Source: Collinsella sp.
GTDB lineage: Bacteria > Actinomycetota > Coriobacteriia > Coriobacteriales > Coriobacteriaceae
DNA: 64,000 bases
Direction of reading: 5' to 3'
Assembly (NCBI GenBank): GCA_019414515.1
Contig: DXLX01000032.1
Span: 22,379-86,378 of the forward strand
Shown: positions 55,984 to 64,000 of the stretch, piece after piece
How positions within the stretch are numbered: position 1 is the stretch's first letter
Layout: each line of letters opens with the position of its first letter
Notes under the pieces: model-generated
Told to the model about the DNA's origin: nothing
Seen by the model: only the letters and a program-made list of their open reading frames with translations
Database searches by the model: none
Made by a program: the position numbers and the translations under genes

Positions 55984-55997
55984 AGTGGGAATAACAG
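55984..55997 (+). repeat. Possible third guaA-type attachment site
   Basis: AGTGGGAATAACAG resembles guaA AGTGGGAATAGAACAG. A strong terminator follows at once, as expected behind an intact guaA. Confidence 0.45.
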
Positions 55998-56030
55998 CCC
56001 TCGAACCCTTTGGTTCGAGGGCTTTCTGTT
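55996..56030 (+). terminator. Terminator, perhaps the original guaA terminator displaced
   Basis: AGCCCTCGAACC, loop CTTT, GGTTCGAGGGCT, then TTCTGTTT. It sits beside the site at 55984. Confidence 0.75.
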
Positions 56031-56056
56031 TGCATCTCTACCTGGGAAAACGACCC

Positions 56057-56118
56057 AATTATTCCCGTGTGTCCCTACTGGGCGGTACAACGGAGTACTC
56101 GGCGGTACGGGAATAATT
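56057..56118. repeat. Inverted repeat AATTATTCCCG / CGGGAATAATT
   Basis: 11-bp perfect arms at 56057-56067 and 56108-56118. Another GGGAATAATT occurs 12 bp later. No gene in 56031-56360. Confidence 0.5.
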
Positions 56119-56379
56119 AGGCCCTGCGGGAATAATTCACAATTCGGGTCCCCCGAAGGCCGATTTCGAGCGGATGAAACTGACTTGAAACTGCGAGGCG
56201 GATTCAAGCCCTCTTCAATTGCATTCGCCCAGGTCAACAAATGGGAATAAAGAAATGCGAAAATCGGTTTCCGCAGTTTCAGTGACCCCGAATGCCGCCG
56301 AATAACGCCGTGTATTCTGAGCGTATTGCTTGCATTGTTGCATTATTTTCCACAATGCAAGCATGGAATAAATCGAAGT

Positions 56380-56974
56380 CATACGAGCCACCAACGACAT
56401 CGCCTCTTCCCAAAGGGGGCTCTTCACATCTGTGCAGGCGAAGGTGCTCGGCGTCGAGCGGTACGCGCTCTCGAGGCGGGAAGGGCTCGGCAACATAGAG
56501 AGGCTCGCGAAGGGCGTCTACCGCATGGGCGGCTCGCCGAGCACGCGGGAGGAGGACGTCCTCGCGGCCTGACTGTCGATCGACCCGGGGAGGCGCCCCG
56601 TCGCCATGGGGGCGACGGCTGCATGGCTCTACGGCATCGGCGAGGTCAGCCCCTCGCCCTACGAGTTCTGCACGCCCGAGAGAAAGCAGACTAAGCGCCC
56701 GAACCTGATTCATCAGGAAGCGCCGCCTCGACCCGAAGGACGTGGCGATCGTCTCGGACATCCCGGCGACGAGGCCCTGGCTCACGGTGGTGGACCTGAT
56801 AGACTCCGGGGAGGAACTGAGCCTGGTCGCGAACGTGCTCGCGGACGCGCTCGAAAGGGGCCTCGTCGAAGACGAGGGCGCGCTGAGGGAGAAAATCGAC
56901 GCCGGGGGGCAAAAGCCGGGATGCCGGCGGGGGCCAGCCTGTACGATTCGGTAGCTAGGAGGCGGGAAGAATGA
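56380..56974 (+). pseudogene. Decayed AbiEi-like antitoxin
   Basis: The read-through reading is RGLFTSVQAKVLGVERYALS, then LGNIERLAKGVYRMGGSPS, TREEDVLAA, a TGA (56570-56572) where the family has Trp (AAWLSIDPGR), MGATAAWLYGIGEVSPSPYE, and after frameshifts near 56718 and 56915 VAIVSDIPATRPWLTVVDL and ASLYDSVARRREE. It ends ATGA into the next gene. Wing-helix antitoxin of an AbiE system, inactive. Confidence 0.75.
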
Positions 56975-57193
56975 CGTACGAGAACGGCGGTCAGCTCGAC
57001 AGGGCCCTGAAGAGGGCCGTTCGCGACAGGGGCGGTGACCCCGGGGACGGCTGTCGTCGGGCTTTGCGCGACCGGTTCCTGCGCAGGGTGTTCAGCAACC
57101 CCGACGGCCGGTTTATCCTCAAGGGCGGAAGCGGGCTGCTCGCGCGCATCCCCGACGGCCGCGTCACGCGCGACATCGACTTCGCGACGGCAT
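56971..57193 (+). pseudogene. Truncated AbiEii-like nucleotidyltransferase toxin
   Basis: Starts ATG 56971 (MTYENGGQLDRALKRAVRD), keeps GRFILKGGSGLLARI and VTRDIDFAT (the GG and D-x-D of the nucleotidyltransferase), then runs into foreign sequence at about 57190. About 74 of the usual ~280 residues are left. Confidence 0.8.
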
Positions 57194-57311
57194 CTGTGTT
57201 TGATAGCGTTCAATTTACGGGTTGGGGCTGCGGTGGAAATCCTGGACCAAAAGAGGACCAGGATTTCCACCGCAGCCCCAACCCGAAAATCAGGCTTGAC
57301 TAAACACAGAC
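57191..57311. mobile_element. Insertion remnant with TCTGTGTTT ends and a 27-bp perfect inverted repeat
   Basis: TCTGTGTTT at the left (57191) and AAACACAGA at the right flank a 27-bp perfect inverted repeat (57219-57245 and 57258-57284 region) that includes GGGTTGGGGCTGCGGTGG and GGAAATCCTGG, separated by 12 bp. This looks like the ends of an insertion sequence with the middle gone, inserted in the toxin gene. Confidence 0.65.
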
Positions 57312-57473
57312 GGTCTGCTGCGCGAGTACTTCCCGAAGGGGACCGGCTTCTCTGCGGTCTCGGACGAGGAGGTCGAGCGGGTGTACGATGCCATCAACCG
57401 CAGGCCCCACAAGCGCCTGGGGTTCAGGACGCCCTACGAGGTCCACTACTCAGGGGTGTTGCAGTTGCTCTGA
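57309..57473 (+). pseudogene. IS30-family transposase C-terminal fragment
   Basis: Frame 57309-57473 reads DGLLREYFPKGTGFSAVSDE, then ...YDAINRRPHKRLGFRTPYEV to stop. The NRRPRKRLGYRTP-type ending is that of IS30 transposases. No 5' part in the window. Confidence 0.75.
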
Positions 57474-57894
57474 GAATTCAAGCTCGAAAAGGCGCAAGCA
57501 AAGGTATCTTGACTACGCTCTAAAGCGTGGCGTGAAGTCCGGCATCGTTGACGCGCTGAGGCTTCAGGGAATTGCCGCGAGCGAGGTTGATGCAGTTTCT
57601 GTTGTGGTTGACGAGCATTCGACTTCGATCGACGGAAAGTACAACCTGGCAGAATCGGTTGATGAGGAGCTGCGCTGCGGCATGTTCAACCCAACGTGGC
57701 AGACCTCCTACCCTCCTGTATTTAGCGACTGGCTGCCCAAGATTCCAGTCTCCTATGTCGACTCCTCCAAGGTGGCTATGGTGAGGGCGGCTGACGTGAC
57801 GGCGAACTGGGCATTTATGGCCGAGCGCGACAAAGAGACATATCCGCGAGCCTACGAGATGCTATCAAAGGCGACGGTCCTCGGGCTTCTGTAG
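57466..57894 (+). pseudogene. DUF3800-protein C-terminal fragment
   Basis: The open frame carries SVVVDEHSTSIDGKYNLAES, PKIPVSYVDSSKVAMVRAAD, the end of DUF3800 proteins. The 5' end is replaced by the IS30 tail. Not expected to be functional. Confidence 0.6.
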
Positions 57895-57920
57895 CGTTGG
57901 ACATGTAACTATCTGTCTTT

Positions 57921-58502
57921 TCAAAAGCCGTGAAGATCTTGGTGGATGATAAATTGCGATTTGTCCGCCTCGGCAGCGAAGTCGGCGAACTCCTGTTGGA
58001 GGGACAACGGGGGAATTGCAATGGGAATAGCGGCCAAGTCTACTGCGCTGATATTTGCCTGATGGACACTTCCCTTCGCTATATTACGAAGGACTCGCTT
58101 TCCTTCCTTTGAATTCAGGTAACCAGATACATATTCGGCAGAGCTGTGGTCAGCGAACCTTACGCACACGATGTACCCAGCAATAACCATGGTCTCTGAC
58201 TGATGAAAAACGCAAGTTTTCCCAACCTTGTCAATGCTGTTGGTTCGATTAAAAAGCATATCGCCATAGCGGACGGTAGCATTTTCGAGAGCTTGGCCCT
58301 TTAGGGTGATTCGCTTTGTATCGGTTAGGTCAAGGATGCCGTCGTCGGTGATATTGTTCATTCGGATGTAGACATAATCGCCATCGGCGCCGGCTTTTGC
58401 TGAAGTGCCGTAGTGCATTTCTATGCTGTAGTTGCCGATTGTTTCGATTGGCCATGATGCGTGTGTCTTGGTTCTAAACATCTCGACAAACCGTGATTTG
58501 AC
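57921..58502 (-). CDS. Spare target-recognition (HsdS-type) cassette
   Basis: 186 residues from an ATG at 58481, in frame with the preceding codons VKSRFVEMF, which match VKSRFVEVF of the restriction enzyme's spacer. The body is a different recognition domain, and the end PPLSLQQEFADFAAEADKSQF mirrors PPLELQQEFASFVAQVDKSQF of the enzyme. It has no own start signals, so it reads as a silent cassette, homologous at both borders. DNA repeat ACAAACCGTGATTTGAC lies at 58486-58502. Confidence 0.75.
   Translation of the reverse strand, partial: VKSRFVEMFRTKTHASWPIETIGNYSIEMHYGTSAKAGADGDYVYIRMNNITDDGILDLTDTKRITLKGQALENATVRYGDMLFNRTNSIDKVGKTCVFHQSETMVIAGYIVCVRFADHSSAEYVSGYLNSKEGKRVLRNIAKGSVHQANISAVDLAAIPIAIPPLSLQQEFADFAAEADKSQFIIHQDLHGF
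58486..58502 (-). repeat. 17-bp recombination repeat, silent side
   Basis: ACAAACCGTGATTTGAC, identical and in direct orientation to 60155-60171. It touches the recombinase stop (58503). Confidence 0.75.
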
Positions 58503-59495
58503 TTAACAGATATACCTTCTATGAGAGTCCCTTACGTTGTCCTGATCGACCATTGCGTACATCAACGTTGTATCAATCTTTTGATGGCCAAGCAGCTTCT
58601 GCACCTGCTCGATGGGCATTCCTTTTCCAATTGCTTTGGTGGCCAGCGTTCTCCTGAACTTATGTGGGTGGACGTGTTTGACGCCTGCTTTTGTTCCCAA
58701 GGAGCGAAGGCGGAGCTCGACTCCGCTTACTTGCAGCCTAGAACTCGGCTTTGTGAGACTACAGAATAGCGCGGCGACGTTATCGCTGCGTTCTTGCAGG
58801 TAGTTGTTTAGGTGCAGCTTTGTAGTCGCATCAAAATAGACGACTCTCTCTTTGTTGCCCTTTCCGAGTACAATGCACTCTCGCCGATTTAGATCAACGT
58901 CTTCTCGATTGAGCGAGACGAGTTCGCCTATTCTCATCCCTGTTGAACTAAGAAGGTTGATGATTGCCAGATCCCTCTTGCAAGAACAGGCGTCTGTGAG
59001 GGCTATAAGTTCTTCATCAGAATATACGGACTTGACCGTTCTCTTTGAGCGAATCTTTTTAATGCGTCGTGCAGGGCTTTTGAGTATATGGTTCTCGTCT
59101 TCAAGCCAAGAGAAGAATGACGACAGGATGCGCCTGACGTTGTCGACGGTGATGCTCCCTGCGTTATTACCCATGGGATATTCGCTCAGGTATGTTCGTA
59201 AGTCATCTGAACTAATCCGGACAATTGGTTTTTTGATTGCTTCGAGCGCCCTTGTAAGTGTGGCCTTGTAGTACCTGATGGTCTTAGGCGAGCATCCCTC
59301 GATGGTTTTGGCTGCGAGGAATCGCTCCATGTACTTTGAGGCCTCGTCTTCGACATTGCTGAGCGCGTTCACTTCAAGTTCGATGCCCCTGAGTTCGCTC
59401 ATAAGGACGCTCTCGAGATACGAAAGCACTTCGCCGCTAACGAGTGCCTGCATTTTTGTGAGAACCGCGTTTGCTATTTCGATCGTCGTGTGCAT
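58503..59495 (-). CDS. Tyrosine recombinase, specificity switch
   Basis: 330 residues. Catalytic residues: Arg in SSTGMRIGE, HPHKFRRT for His-x-x-Arg, LGHQKIDTT with His, and Tyr in TLMYAMVDQ. N-terminal SAM-like domain present (SPKTIRYYKATLTRALE). XerC/D-like, but its position between a restriction gene and a spare recognition cassette, with repeats at both, is that of a local shuffling recombinase as in phase-variable type I systems. Confidence 0.85.
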   Translation of the reverse strand: MHTTIEIANAVLTKMQALVSGEVLSYLESVLMSELRGIELEVNALSNVEDEASKYMERFLAAKTIEGCSPKTIRYYKATLTRALEAIKKPIVRISSDDLRTYLSEYPMGNNAGSITVDNVRRILSSFFSWLEDENHILKSPARRIKKIRSKRTVKSVYSDEELIALTDACSCKRDLAIINLLSSTGMRIGELVSLNREDVDLNRRECIVLGKGNKERVVYFDATTKLHLNNYLQERSDNVAALFCSLTKPSSRLQVSGVELRLRSLGTKAGVKHVHPHKFRRTLATKAIGKGMPIEQVQKLLGHQKIDTTLMYAMVDQDNVRDSHRRYIC

Positions 59496-59532
59496 CAGTT
59501 CCTCCCATCCCGATATGGATGGGAGGAACGTA

Positions 59533-62500
59533 TCACGCGAGGAATCGGTCTAGAAGGGCGTCGCGCTCTGCGGAAAGGGCGTCGACCTCTTGCTCGAGTG
59601 CAAATTGCGATTTGTCGACCTGAGCGACGAAAGAGGCGAACTCTTGCTGAAGCTCAAGGGGAGGCAAGGGAACCGTCATTCTCTTTAGAGCTTCTTTGGT
59701 AATTGCCTCCCTTGTTGCTCCAGCCGCTCTTGAGCCGTTTAGCAGGAGTCTCTGATACGAATCGCTGATCAGCACCGTGTTCAATAGCACCGGCAGCATC
59801 CGTTTTTGGTCGACTCTGACAATTGAGACATGCTGATTAACACGTCCACCAGCCAATTCATCTGGCAAAAGACATGAACGAGCAACCGAAGCGCCAGTAA
59901 TATTCAGAAGCACGTCACCCTTCATCAGCGTGACGCCTTCTAGTTTTGCGGCTTGTTCATCATCAATACAAGCAAGGTCCTTCCACACGAAACGACCGTT
60001 GTGAACATTCGTACTTCTGACCAGCGGAACACCTTCGGCCTTGTATGCCGTTTTGCCACCTCGTGGCGTTGCTCCGGAACCCAACTTGGTACAGAGGTCT
60101 TCAAGCCTAACGAAAGGCCATTTTTTACCATCGACCGGATCGCCAAATACCTCTACAAACCGTGATTTGACGCTCTCCTTGAGAGCGGCGATTTGCTGTC
60201 GTTTGCTATTGATTTCATCTGTTAAGCGATTGAAATCGTCGATGAGGGCTCTCTGCTCGGAGAGCGTCGGGACTGGGATGGGGTATTTGAGCAGCTCATC
60301 CTTGTCTCCGCGAGGCCTGCCGGTTCCCGTGAAGGTGGACATATCGTAGTCGAAGAAGTCCTTCTGCCACAGGAGCAGATGGAGAAACTCGGGCAATAGG
60401 CTGTCGGTATTTATGCTTCGGAATACCAAAACGTCCTTGGAGCACGCCCCATCGCGGTCTGCGAGCCAAATCTTCTGCAGATAGGGGCGAATATTGGAGA
60501 CGAGCGTGTCTCCCTTCTTGTATGCGGTGCCAGCACTTGCCGGAAGCTCTCCACTATAGGTGGTTATGCCGCCACGGTCCTTGACCATGTTTTCCGTTGT
60601 TACGTAAGTGTCGGTGGTGATGGAACTCTGGGCCACGCTGTTGGTAACGTAGGATGTGATGTCTCTAAGCGTCTTGACTACGGTGCCCTGGGCGAACGAG
60701 CGGGGCTTGTAGAAAGAGCGGGGAATCGTAAGAGTCTCGTCGAACTTATCGGCATCAAAGTCAATGAAATCGGCGGTCTTGGCATAGTAGTAGTACTGGG
60801 CAAGGTCGCCGGGCTCAACCTGCTCGCCGGAGAACCATGCTCTGATGATGCCGCTTAGCGAGTTCGTGTCGTCCGATTCGTTGTCCGAATAGAGCACGCC
60901 CTCACCATCGATGGGCTGTATCCCCTCGTTGCCTTTGCGATTGCTCCATTTGTAGCCAAGGAAAGAGGCGATTTCCTTGGTCGTGTTAGGTGAGTTGATG
61001 ATGAGCGTCTGTTCACCGCAGACGAGACCCCAAACGCGCAGGCGTTTGCGCTCTTCCTTGTGCGCATGGCGATAGAACAGCTCGTTCTCTGCTTTGAGCC
61101 GTGAGTTCTTGTCGGCCGCCTTCCAAGTCTTGCTCTTCCGAAGGGTCTTGAGCTCCTTCGATGATTCGAAAAGATGGCAATAAACGCTGAAGTGGCGAGT
61201 GTTTGCCCATTCGTTCCAGTTAGCCTCTCCTGCGAGAAAAGCCCGGTAAGTATCTCCGTCTACATTAATTGTGCCGAGATAAGCGTTGAAAGCGCTTTCG
61301 TCTCTCCAGCCAGTGAGCTTCCTGCGCTCAAAAACAGCGTCAACGAAATCAAGTGCGTTCGCATTGCGGGGCGGGATCTCGTCAAAGCGACGTAGGAACA
61401 TAATTGCGACGTTTGTTCCTGTGGCCGCGAATGTGCCTGATCCAAACCTGGCGATGGAGACGATCTCGAAGGAGCTCAAAAGCACATCGCGTGCGGCCAT
61501 GAAACTCGAGCTCGTGCTCTTGTCGAGGATCGAGGTGGGGAGGACGATGGCGGCGTAGCCTCCGGGCCGAACAAGCTGTGCCGCACGCTCGACAAAGAGG
61601 GTCTCGATTTCCGAGCCGCTATCGCTGATGGTTTCCAGCACTTTGAGTTCGTTGTTGTGAAGCTTGAGATGCGGTTTGAAGGCCGCTACAGAGTACGGGG
61701 GATTGGCGACAAGAATGTCGAAGCGTCCCCTGTCGGTTCGGCTGTCGATTCCCTTGTCGGGATAATTTTCAAGTCCGTCGCCGAAGACCACGTTGCTCTG
61801 CCCTGCGCCATGCATGTAGGACGAGACCTTGGAAACGCGAGCGAGTCGATAGTCCTTCTCGATGCCGACGAGATTGTCTCTGACCCAGTCGGCGTCTCCG
61901 AGGTCATCCTCTATGGTCGGATCATATTGGCATGCGGCGTCGGAGATTTCTTCGAATCCTTCTGTGAGAAAGTGCCCCGCGCCACAGGCGTAATCGATAA
62001 CGCGTGGATAGTGCACGGCACCAGCCTCGTCCTGCACGATGCTGTCGAGTGGGAGTGACTTCCAAATAAAACGGGTGATGGGCACAGGTGTGAAGAATTG
62101 GCCCTCGTTTTGCTTAAAGCCCTGATTAAGGAGCTGTTCGAAGAGGTCGCCCAAGAATTGAATGTCTTGAGTTCCTACGATGCGATACGGCTGTAGAAGT
62201 TGCACCGTCTCTACGAGTACCTTGCCGTTCTGAAGAAAGAGTTCCTCGTTGTGGACGTCTTTGAACGCAAAGTCATTGTTGGTATAGAACTTGAGCTTGC
62301 GCAGCGTGCCGTTCAGCTCCTCGATGAGCTTCTTGCGGTGCTGGCCCGTATAGTTGCTTATGAGGTTTTCGGCGTAGTCGTTGGGAACGTACAGGACCTC
62401 TTCCCGCATGAGCTTTCTCATGCCGTCTGAGTGGAGTCTCTGGAGCCTGTCCTGGAGCGTTTCGTAGGTGTCGCGTCCTTGGCGGTATTGGAACTCAATC

Positions 62501-63378
62501 TCCTGGGTTGGCATTTTCGAGAGCTCGTCTTGGAGCTTCGCGATAAAGAGCGCGATAAGGCGATTGAAGGCGTTCTCTTTATCGGAGACGTTGTTGTGGC
62601 GGAGGATTTCCTCGAAGCGGTTGACGATGCTGTCTTCGGCCCTGAAGTCGACAAGGTCCTTCTTGAGAAGGGGAGGAACCATCGGGTGGTATGCCGTCGA
62701 CCTATCGCCAAAGAGGATGTTTCCCTCGACTTGTTGGTTGTACGTTTCCGTCCAAACTTGATGGAGCTGTTCCACTGTATGGGCGTCGCGGTAGAGCGCA
62801 ATGGTGTCATCGCGTTTGGCGAGCGCGATGAAGTTCTCGTCATCGCTGCAGTTAATTGAAACCTGGTCTGGCACGATTTCGTTGTTGATGAAATCGCATG
62901 CAAAGAGTACCAACCAGCGAGTCGCGCGCTCTTGTTGCCAATAGGAGAGGAGTTGCCCTCCGTCTGACTGCATGTTCTTGAATTCGTTTTTGAACTCGGT
63001 TCCAGGGGTCTTGCATTCGACGATTGCGAGTGTGTCGCCCCTCTCGTCATTAATGCAGATATCAGAGCGGCCGCTCTTTTGTTCGTGCCCAAGGGCCCAT
63101 TCGCGCTCCAGCTCAAGTGATTCGGGGCGATATCCTTTGTCGAGGAGCATGGTTACGCAGGCGAGTACGACGAAGTTCTCGTTATCGGAAAAGTTACAAG
63201 TTGTGTCTTTGTTGACTTTGAACCCCAGGTCTTTCGGGTAGCCGATGCGTTTCTTGGAAAAATCGACCGTGATTTGCGCGCTGGTCTCTTCCCAGGATTT
63301 CTGATAAACGGTGCCGTCGCCCGAGGGCTCGTAGCACAGAGCCCTAAGTGCGTCGCGAAGATTGTCCAGAGTAATCAT
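59533..63378 (-). CDS. Fused restriction-methylase-specificity protein (type IIG/BcgI-like)
   Basis: 1281 residues in one chain; GGAGAC precedes ATG 63378. N-terminus: PD-(D/E)xK nuclease, SDICINDERGDTLAIVECKTP with Asp106, Glu121, Lys123. Middle: N6-adenine methylase, motif I DYACGAGHFLTEG (~465) and NPPYSV (~561). C-terminal third: two recognition domains, TRD1 (about 895-1040) and TRD2 (about 1076-1281), joined by the helical spacer RALIDDFNRLTDEINSKRQQ with VKSRFVEVF. One chain can thus methylate and cut. The recombinase and spare cassette suggest TRD2 is exchangeable. Confidence 0.88.
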   Translation of the reverse strand: MITLDNLRDALRALCYEPSGDGTVYQKSWEETSAQITVDFSKKRIGYPKDLGFKVNKDTTCNFSDNENFVVLACVTMLLDKGYRPESLELEREWALGHEQKSGRSDICINDERGDTLAIVECKTPGTEFKNEFKNMQSDGGQLLSYWQQERATRWLVLFACDFINNEIVPDQVSINCSDDENFIALAKRDDTIALYRDAHTVEQLHQVWTETYNQQVEGNILFGDRSTAYHPMVPPLLKKDLVDFRAEDSIVNRFEEILRHNNVSDKENAFNRLIALFIAKLQDELSKMPTQEIEFQYRQGRDTYETLQDRLQRLHSDGMRKLMREEVLYVPNDYAENLISNYTGQHRKKLIEELNGTLRKLKFYTNNDFAFKDVHNEELFLQNGKVLVETVQLLQPYRIVGTQDIQFLGDLFEQLLNQGFKQNEGQFFTPVPITRFIWKSLPLDSIVQDEAGAVHYPRVIDYACGAGHFLTEGFEEISDAACQYDPTIEDDLGDADWVRDNLVGIEKDYRLARVSKVSSYMHGAGQSNVVFGDGLENYPDKGIDSRTDRGRFDILVANPPYSVAAFKPHLKLHNNELKVLETISDSGSEIETLFVERAAQLVRPGGYAAIVLPTSILDKSTSSSFMAARDVLLSSFEIVSIARFGSGTFAATGTNVAIMFLRRFDEIPPRNANALDFVDAVFERRKLTGWRDESAFNAYLGTINVDGDTYRAFLAGEANWNEWANTRHFSVYCHLFESSKELKTLRKSKTWKAADKNSRLKAENELFYRHAHKEERKRLRVWGLVCGEQTLIINSPNTTKEIASFLGYKWSNRKGNEGIQPIDGEGVLYSDNESDDTNSLSGIIRAWFSGEQVEPGDLAQYYYYAKTADFIDFDADKFDETLTIPRSFYKPRSFAQGTVVKTLRDITSYVTNSVAQSSITTDTYVTTENMVKDRGGITTYSGELPASAGTAYKKGDTLVSNIRPYLQKIWLADRDGACSKDVLVFRSINTDSLLPEFLHLLLWQKDFFDYDMSTFTGTGRPRGDKDELLKYPIPVPTLSEQRALIDDFNRLTDEINSKRQQIAALKESVKSRFVEVFGDPVDGKKWPFVRLEDLCTKLGSGATPRGGKTAYKAEGVPLVRSTNVHNGRFVWKDLACIDDEQAAKLEGVTLMKGDVLLNITGASVARSCLLPDELAGGRVNQHVSIVRVDQKRMLPVLLNTVLISDSYQRLLLNGSRAAGATREAITKEALKRMTVPLPPLELQQEFASFVAQVDKSQFALEQEVDALSAERDALLDRFLA
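60155..60171 (-). repeat. 17-bp recombination repeat, active side
   Basis: ACAAACCGTGATTTGAC inside the restriction gene, at the border of spacer and TRD2. Confidence 0.75.
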
Positions 63379-63817
63379 CTAATGTCTCCGTAGCTGCGAG
63401 GTGAAAACACAATTCGCTAATTTTATCGCAGAGGGCGCCGTAAGAACGTAGTGTGATTGGCGGTGCTGCTGCTTGCCAGGGCATTTGATTGGATGATGAC
63501 GCGCACGGGGCGGGATTCGCCAGTCCGCTAAGCCACGCTGGCAACAGTAGCGTACCAGGCGGTTGCTTGCAGAGATCCTCACGCGCGCCGTGCTTGAACC
63601 ACTGGAGGTACGTGTTTCTCGTCGTGCGTCCATCGGTGACCGATCCGCCTTTTACTAAACAAGTTTATCGAGCGCGCGAAGCGATTGAGCCAATGGCGAA
63701 GCTCCAACTTATTCGTCAACTCATGGGCAAGCCACCCGAGACTACTCATTTCTCCTACTAGCAATGAAGGTCTGCGACCTGCAGTTTTGCAAACTGCTTG
63801 AAAGCCACCCGATGAGA
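63379..63817. other. Region upstream of the restriction gene, no supported gene
   Basis: Contains a 3' gene-like end, LMGKPPETTHFSY in a plus frame (63721-63761), whose DNA resembles 55590-55620. No full gene. Confidence 0.4.
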
Positions 63818-63857
63818 TACCCCCGATTTCCACTTGGAATCGGGGGTATTTTTATTT
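63818..63857 (+). terminator. Strong hairpin terminator near window end
   Basis: ATACCCCCGATTTCC with GGAATCGGGGGTAT, then TTTTTATTT. Confidence 0.85.
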
Positions 63858-63950
63858 ACAGGCTTTAGCCTGTGCGGGGCGCGCAGCGCGCCGCATCAGA
63901 AACCACCCGCTATGCGGGTGGGGACAACCGGCTTTACAAAGCCGCCCCCT
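63858..63950. repeat. Cluster of four short palindromes
   Basis: CAGGCTTTAGCCTG, GGCGCGCAGCGCGCC, CCACCCGCTATGCGGGTGG and CGGCTTTACAAAGCCG follow one another. CCACCCGC...GCGGGTGG resembles hairpins at IS200/IS605 ends. The partner gene would lie outside. Confidence 0.45.
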
Positions 63951-64000
63951 CGCCGGACACTTGCGATTGTTCAGGCCGCAAGGAATCCGAGTCGAGAGGG

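Noticed and set aside
55599..56250. Small genes between Abi and the AbiE remains
   Set aside because: Only short frames on both strands without starts, signals or family motifs.
58503..59495. Integrase for the guaA islands
   Set aside because: Its position and the 17-bp repeats link it to the recognition-cassette switch; it lies outside the guaA repeats.

Overview
The window reads as a chromosomal segment of a gut Coriobacteriia bacterium, most likely Collinsella. The reasons are the high GC, Actinobacteria-like gene content with many alternative GTG starts, a type III glutamine synthetase, LPxTG-like pili with a class C sortase, and an isoglutaminyl-synthase (MurT/GatD) gene. The genus call is inference from gene content and style; no marker such as 16S is present.

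Layout. 1-6486: a pilus locus (two LPxTG-type pilins, the first cut by the window edge, and a class C sortase) interrupted by a two-gene winged-helix/nucleotidyltransferase pair that resembles an AbiE-type toxin-antitoxin system. 6811-10312: gatCAB amidotransferase operon. 10723-13062: small membrane protein plus a heavy-metal P-type ATPase. 13202-14067: RelB-like/PIN toxin-antitoxin pair. 14796-15159: tmRNA, followed by a repeat-rich stretch that includes four exact-period 62-bp hairpin repeats. 15846-24569: patatin, rplM-rpsI, glmM, PTS IIA, nagB, a large STAND/SARP-like regulator, and yhbY. 24728-31634 (minus strand): a methyltransferase, an UPF0210/PFL-family protein, and a metF / MetH-activation-domain / metH operon. 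32064-34151: glnA type III. 34603-39119: tRNA-Glu, a fused murT-gatD, and two paralogous hypothetical proteins. 39619-46198: three iron-dependent dehydrogenases, a ferredoxin-domain protein, ychF and a DUF1648 protein. 46208-50090: a small regulator pair around a perfect palindrome, L-asparaginase and guaA.

The 3' end of guaA looks like an integration hot spot. Copies of its last codons recur at 52635-52652 and, less completely, near 55984. They delimit a block of three methyltransferases and then a block with a ToxN-like protein, a yjdF riboswitch with yjdF, and an Abi/HEPN protein followed by two copies of a structured RNA. Beyond this lies a graveyard (decayed AbiE pair, a 27-bp perfect inverted repeat, an IS30 transposase tail, a DUF3800 fragment). 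The last large locus is a single-chain nuclease-methylase-specificity restriction enzyme with a tyrosine recombinase and a spare target-recognition cassette, which suggests switchable DNA specificity.

The most unusual signals are: (1) two copies of a long hairpin element with a conserved core and compensating stems, each immediately after a stop codon (10314-10459 and 25782-25915); (2) the 62-bp hairpin array at 15488-15769; (3) the Abi-linked RNA repeats; and (4) the specificity-switching restriction locus. No CRISPR array and no rRNA genes were seen.
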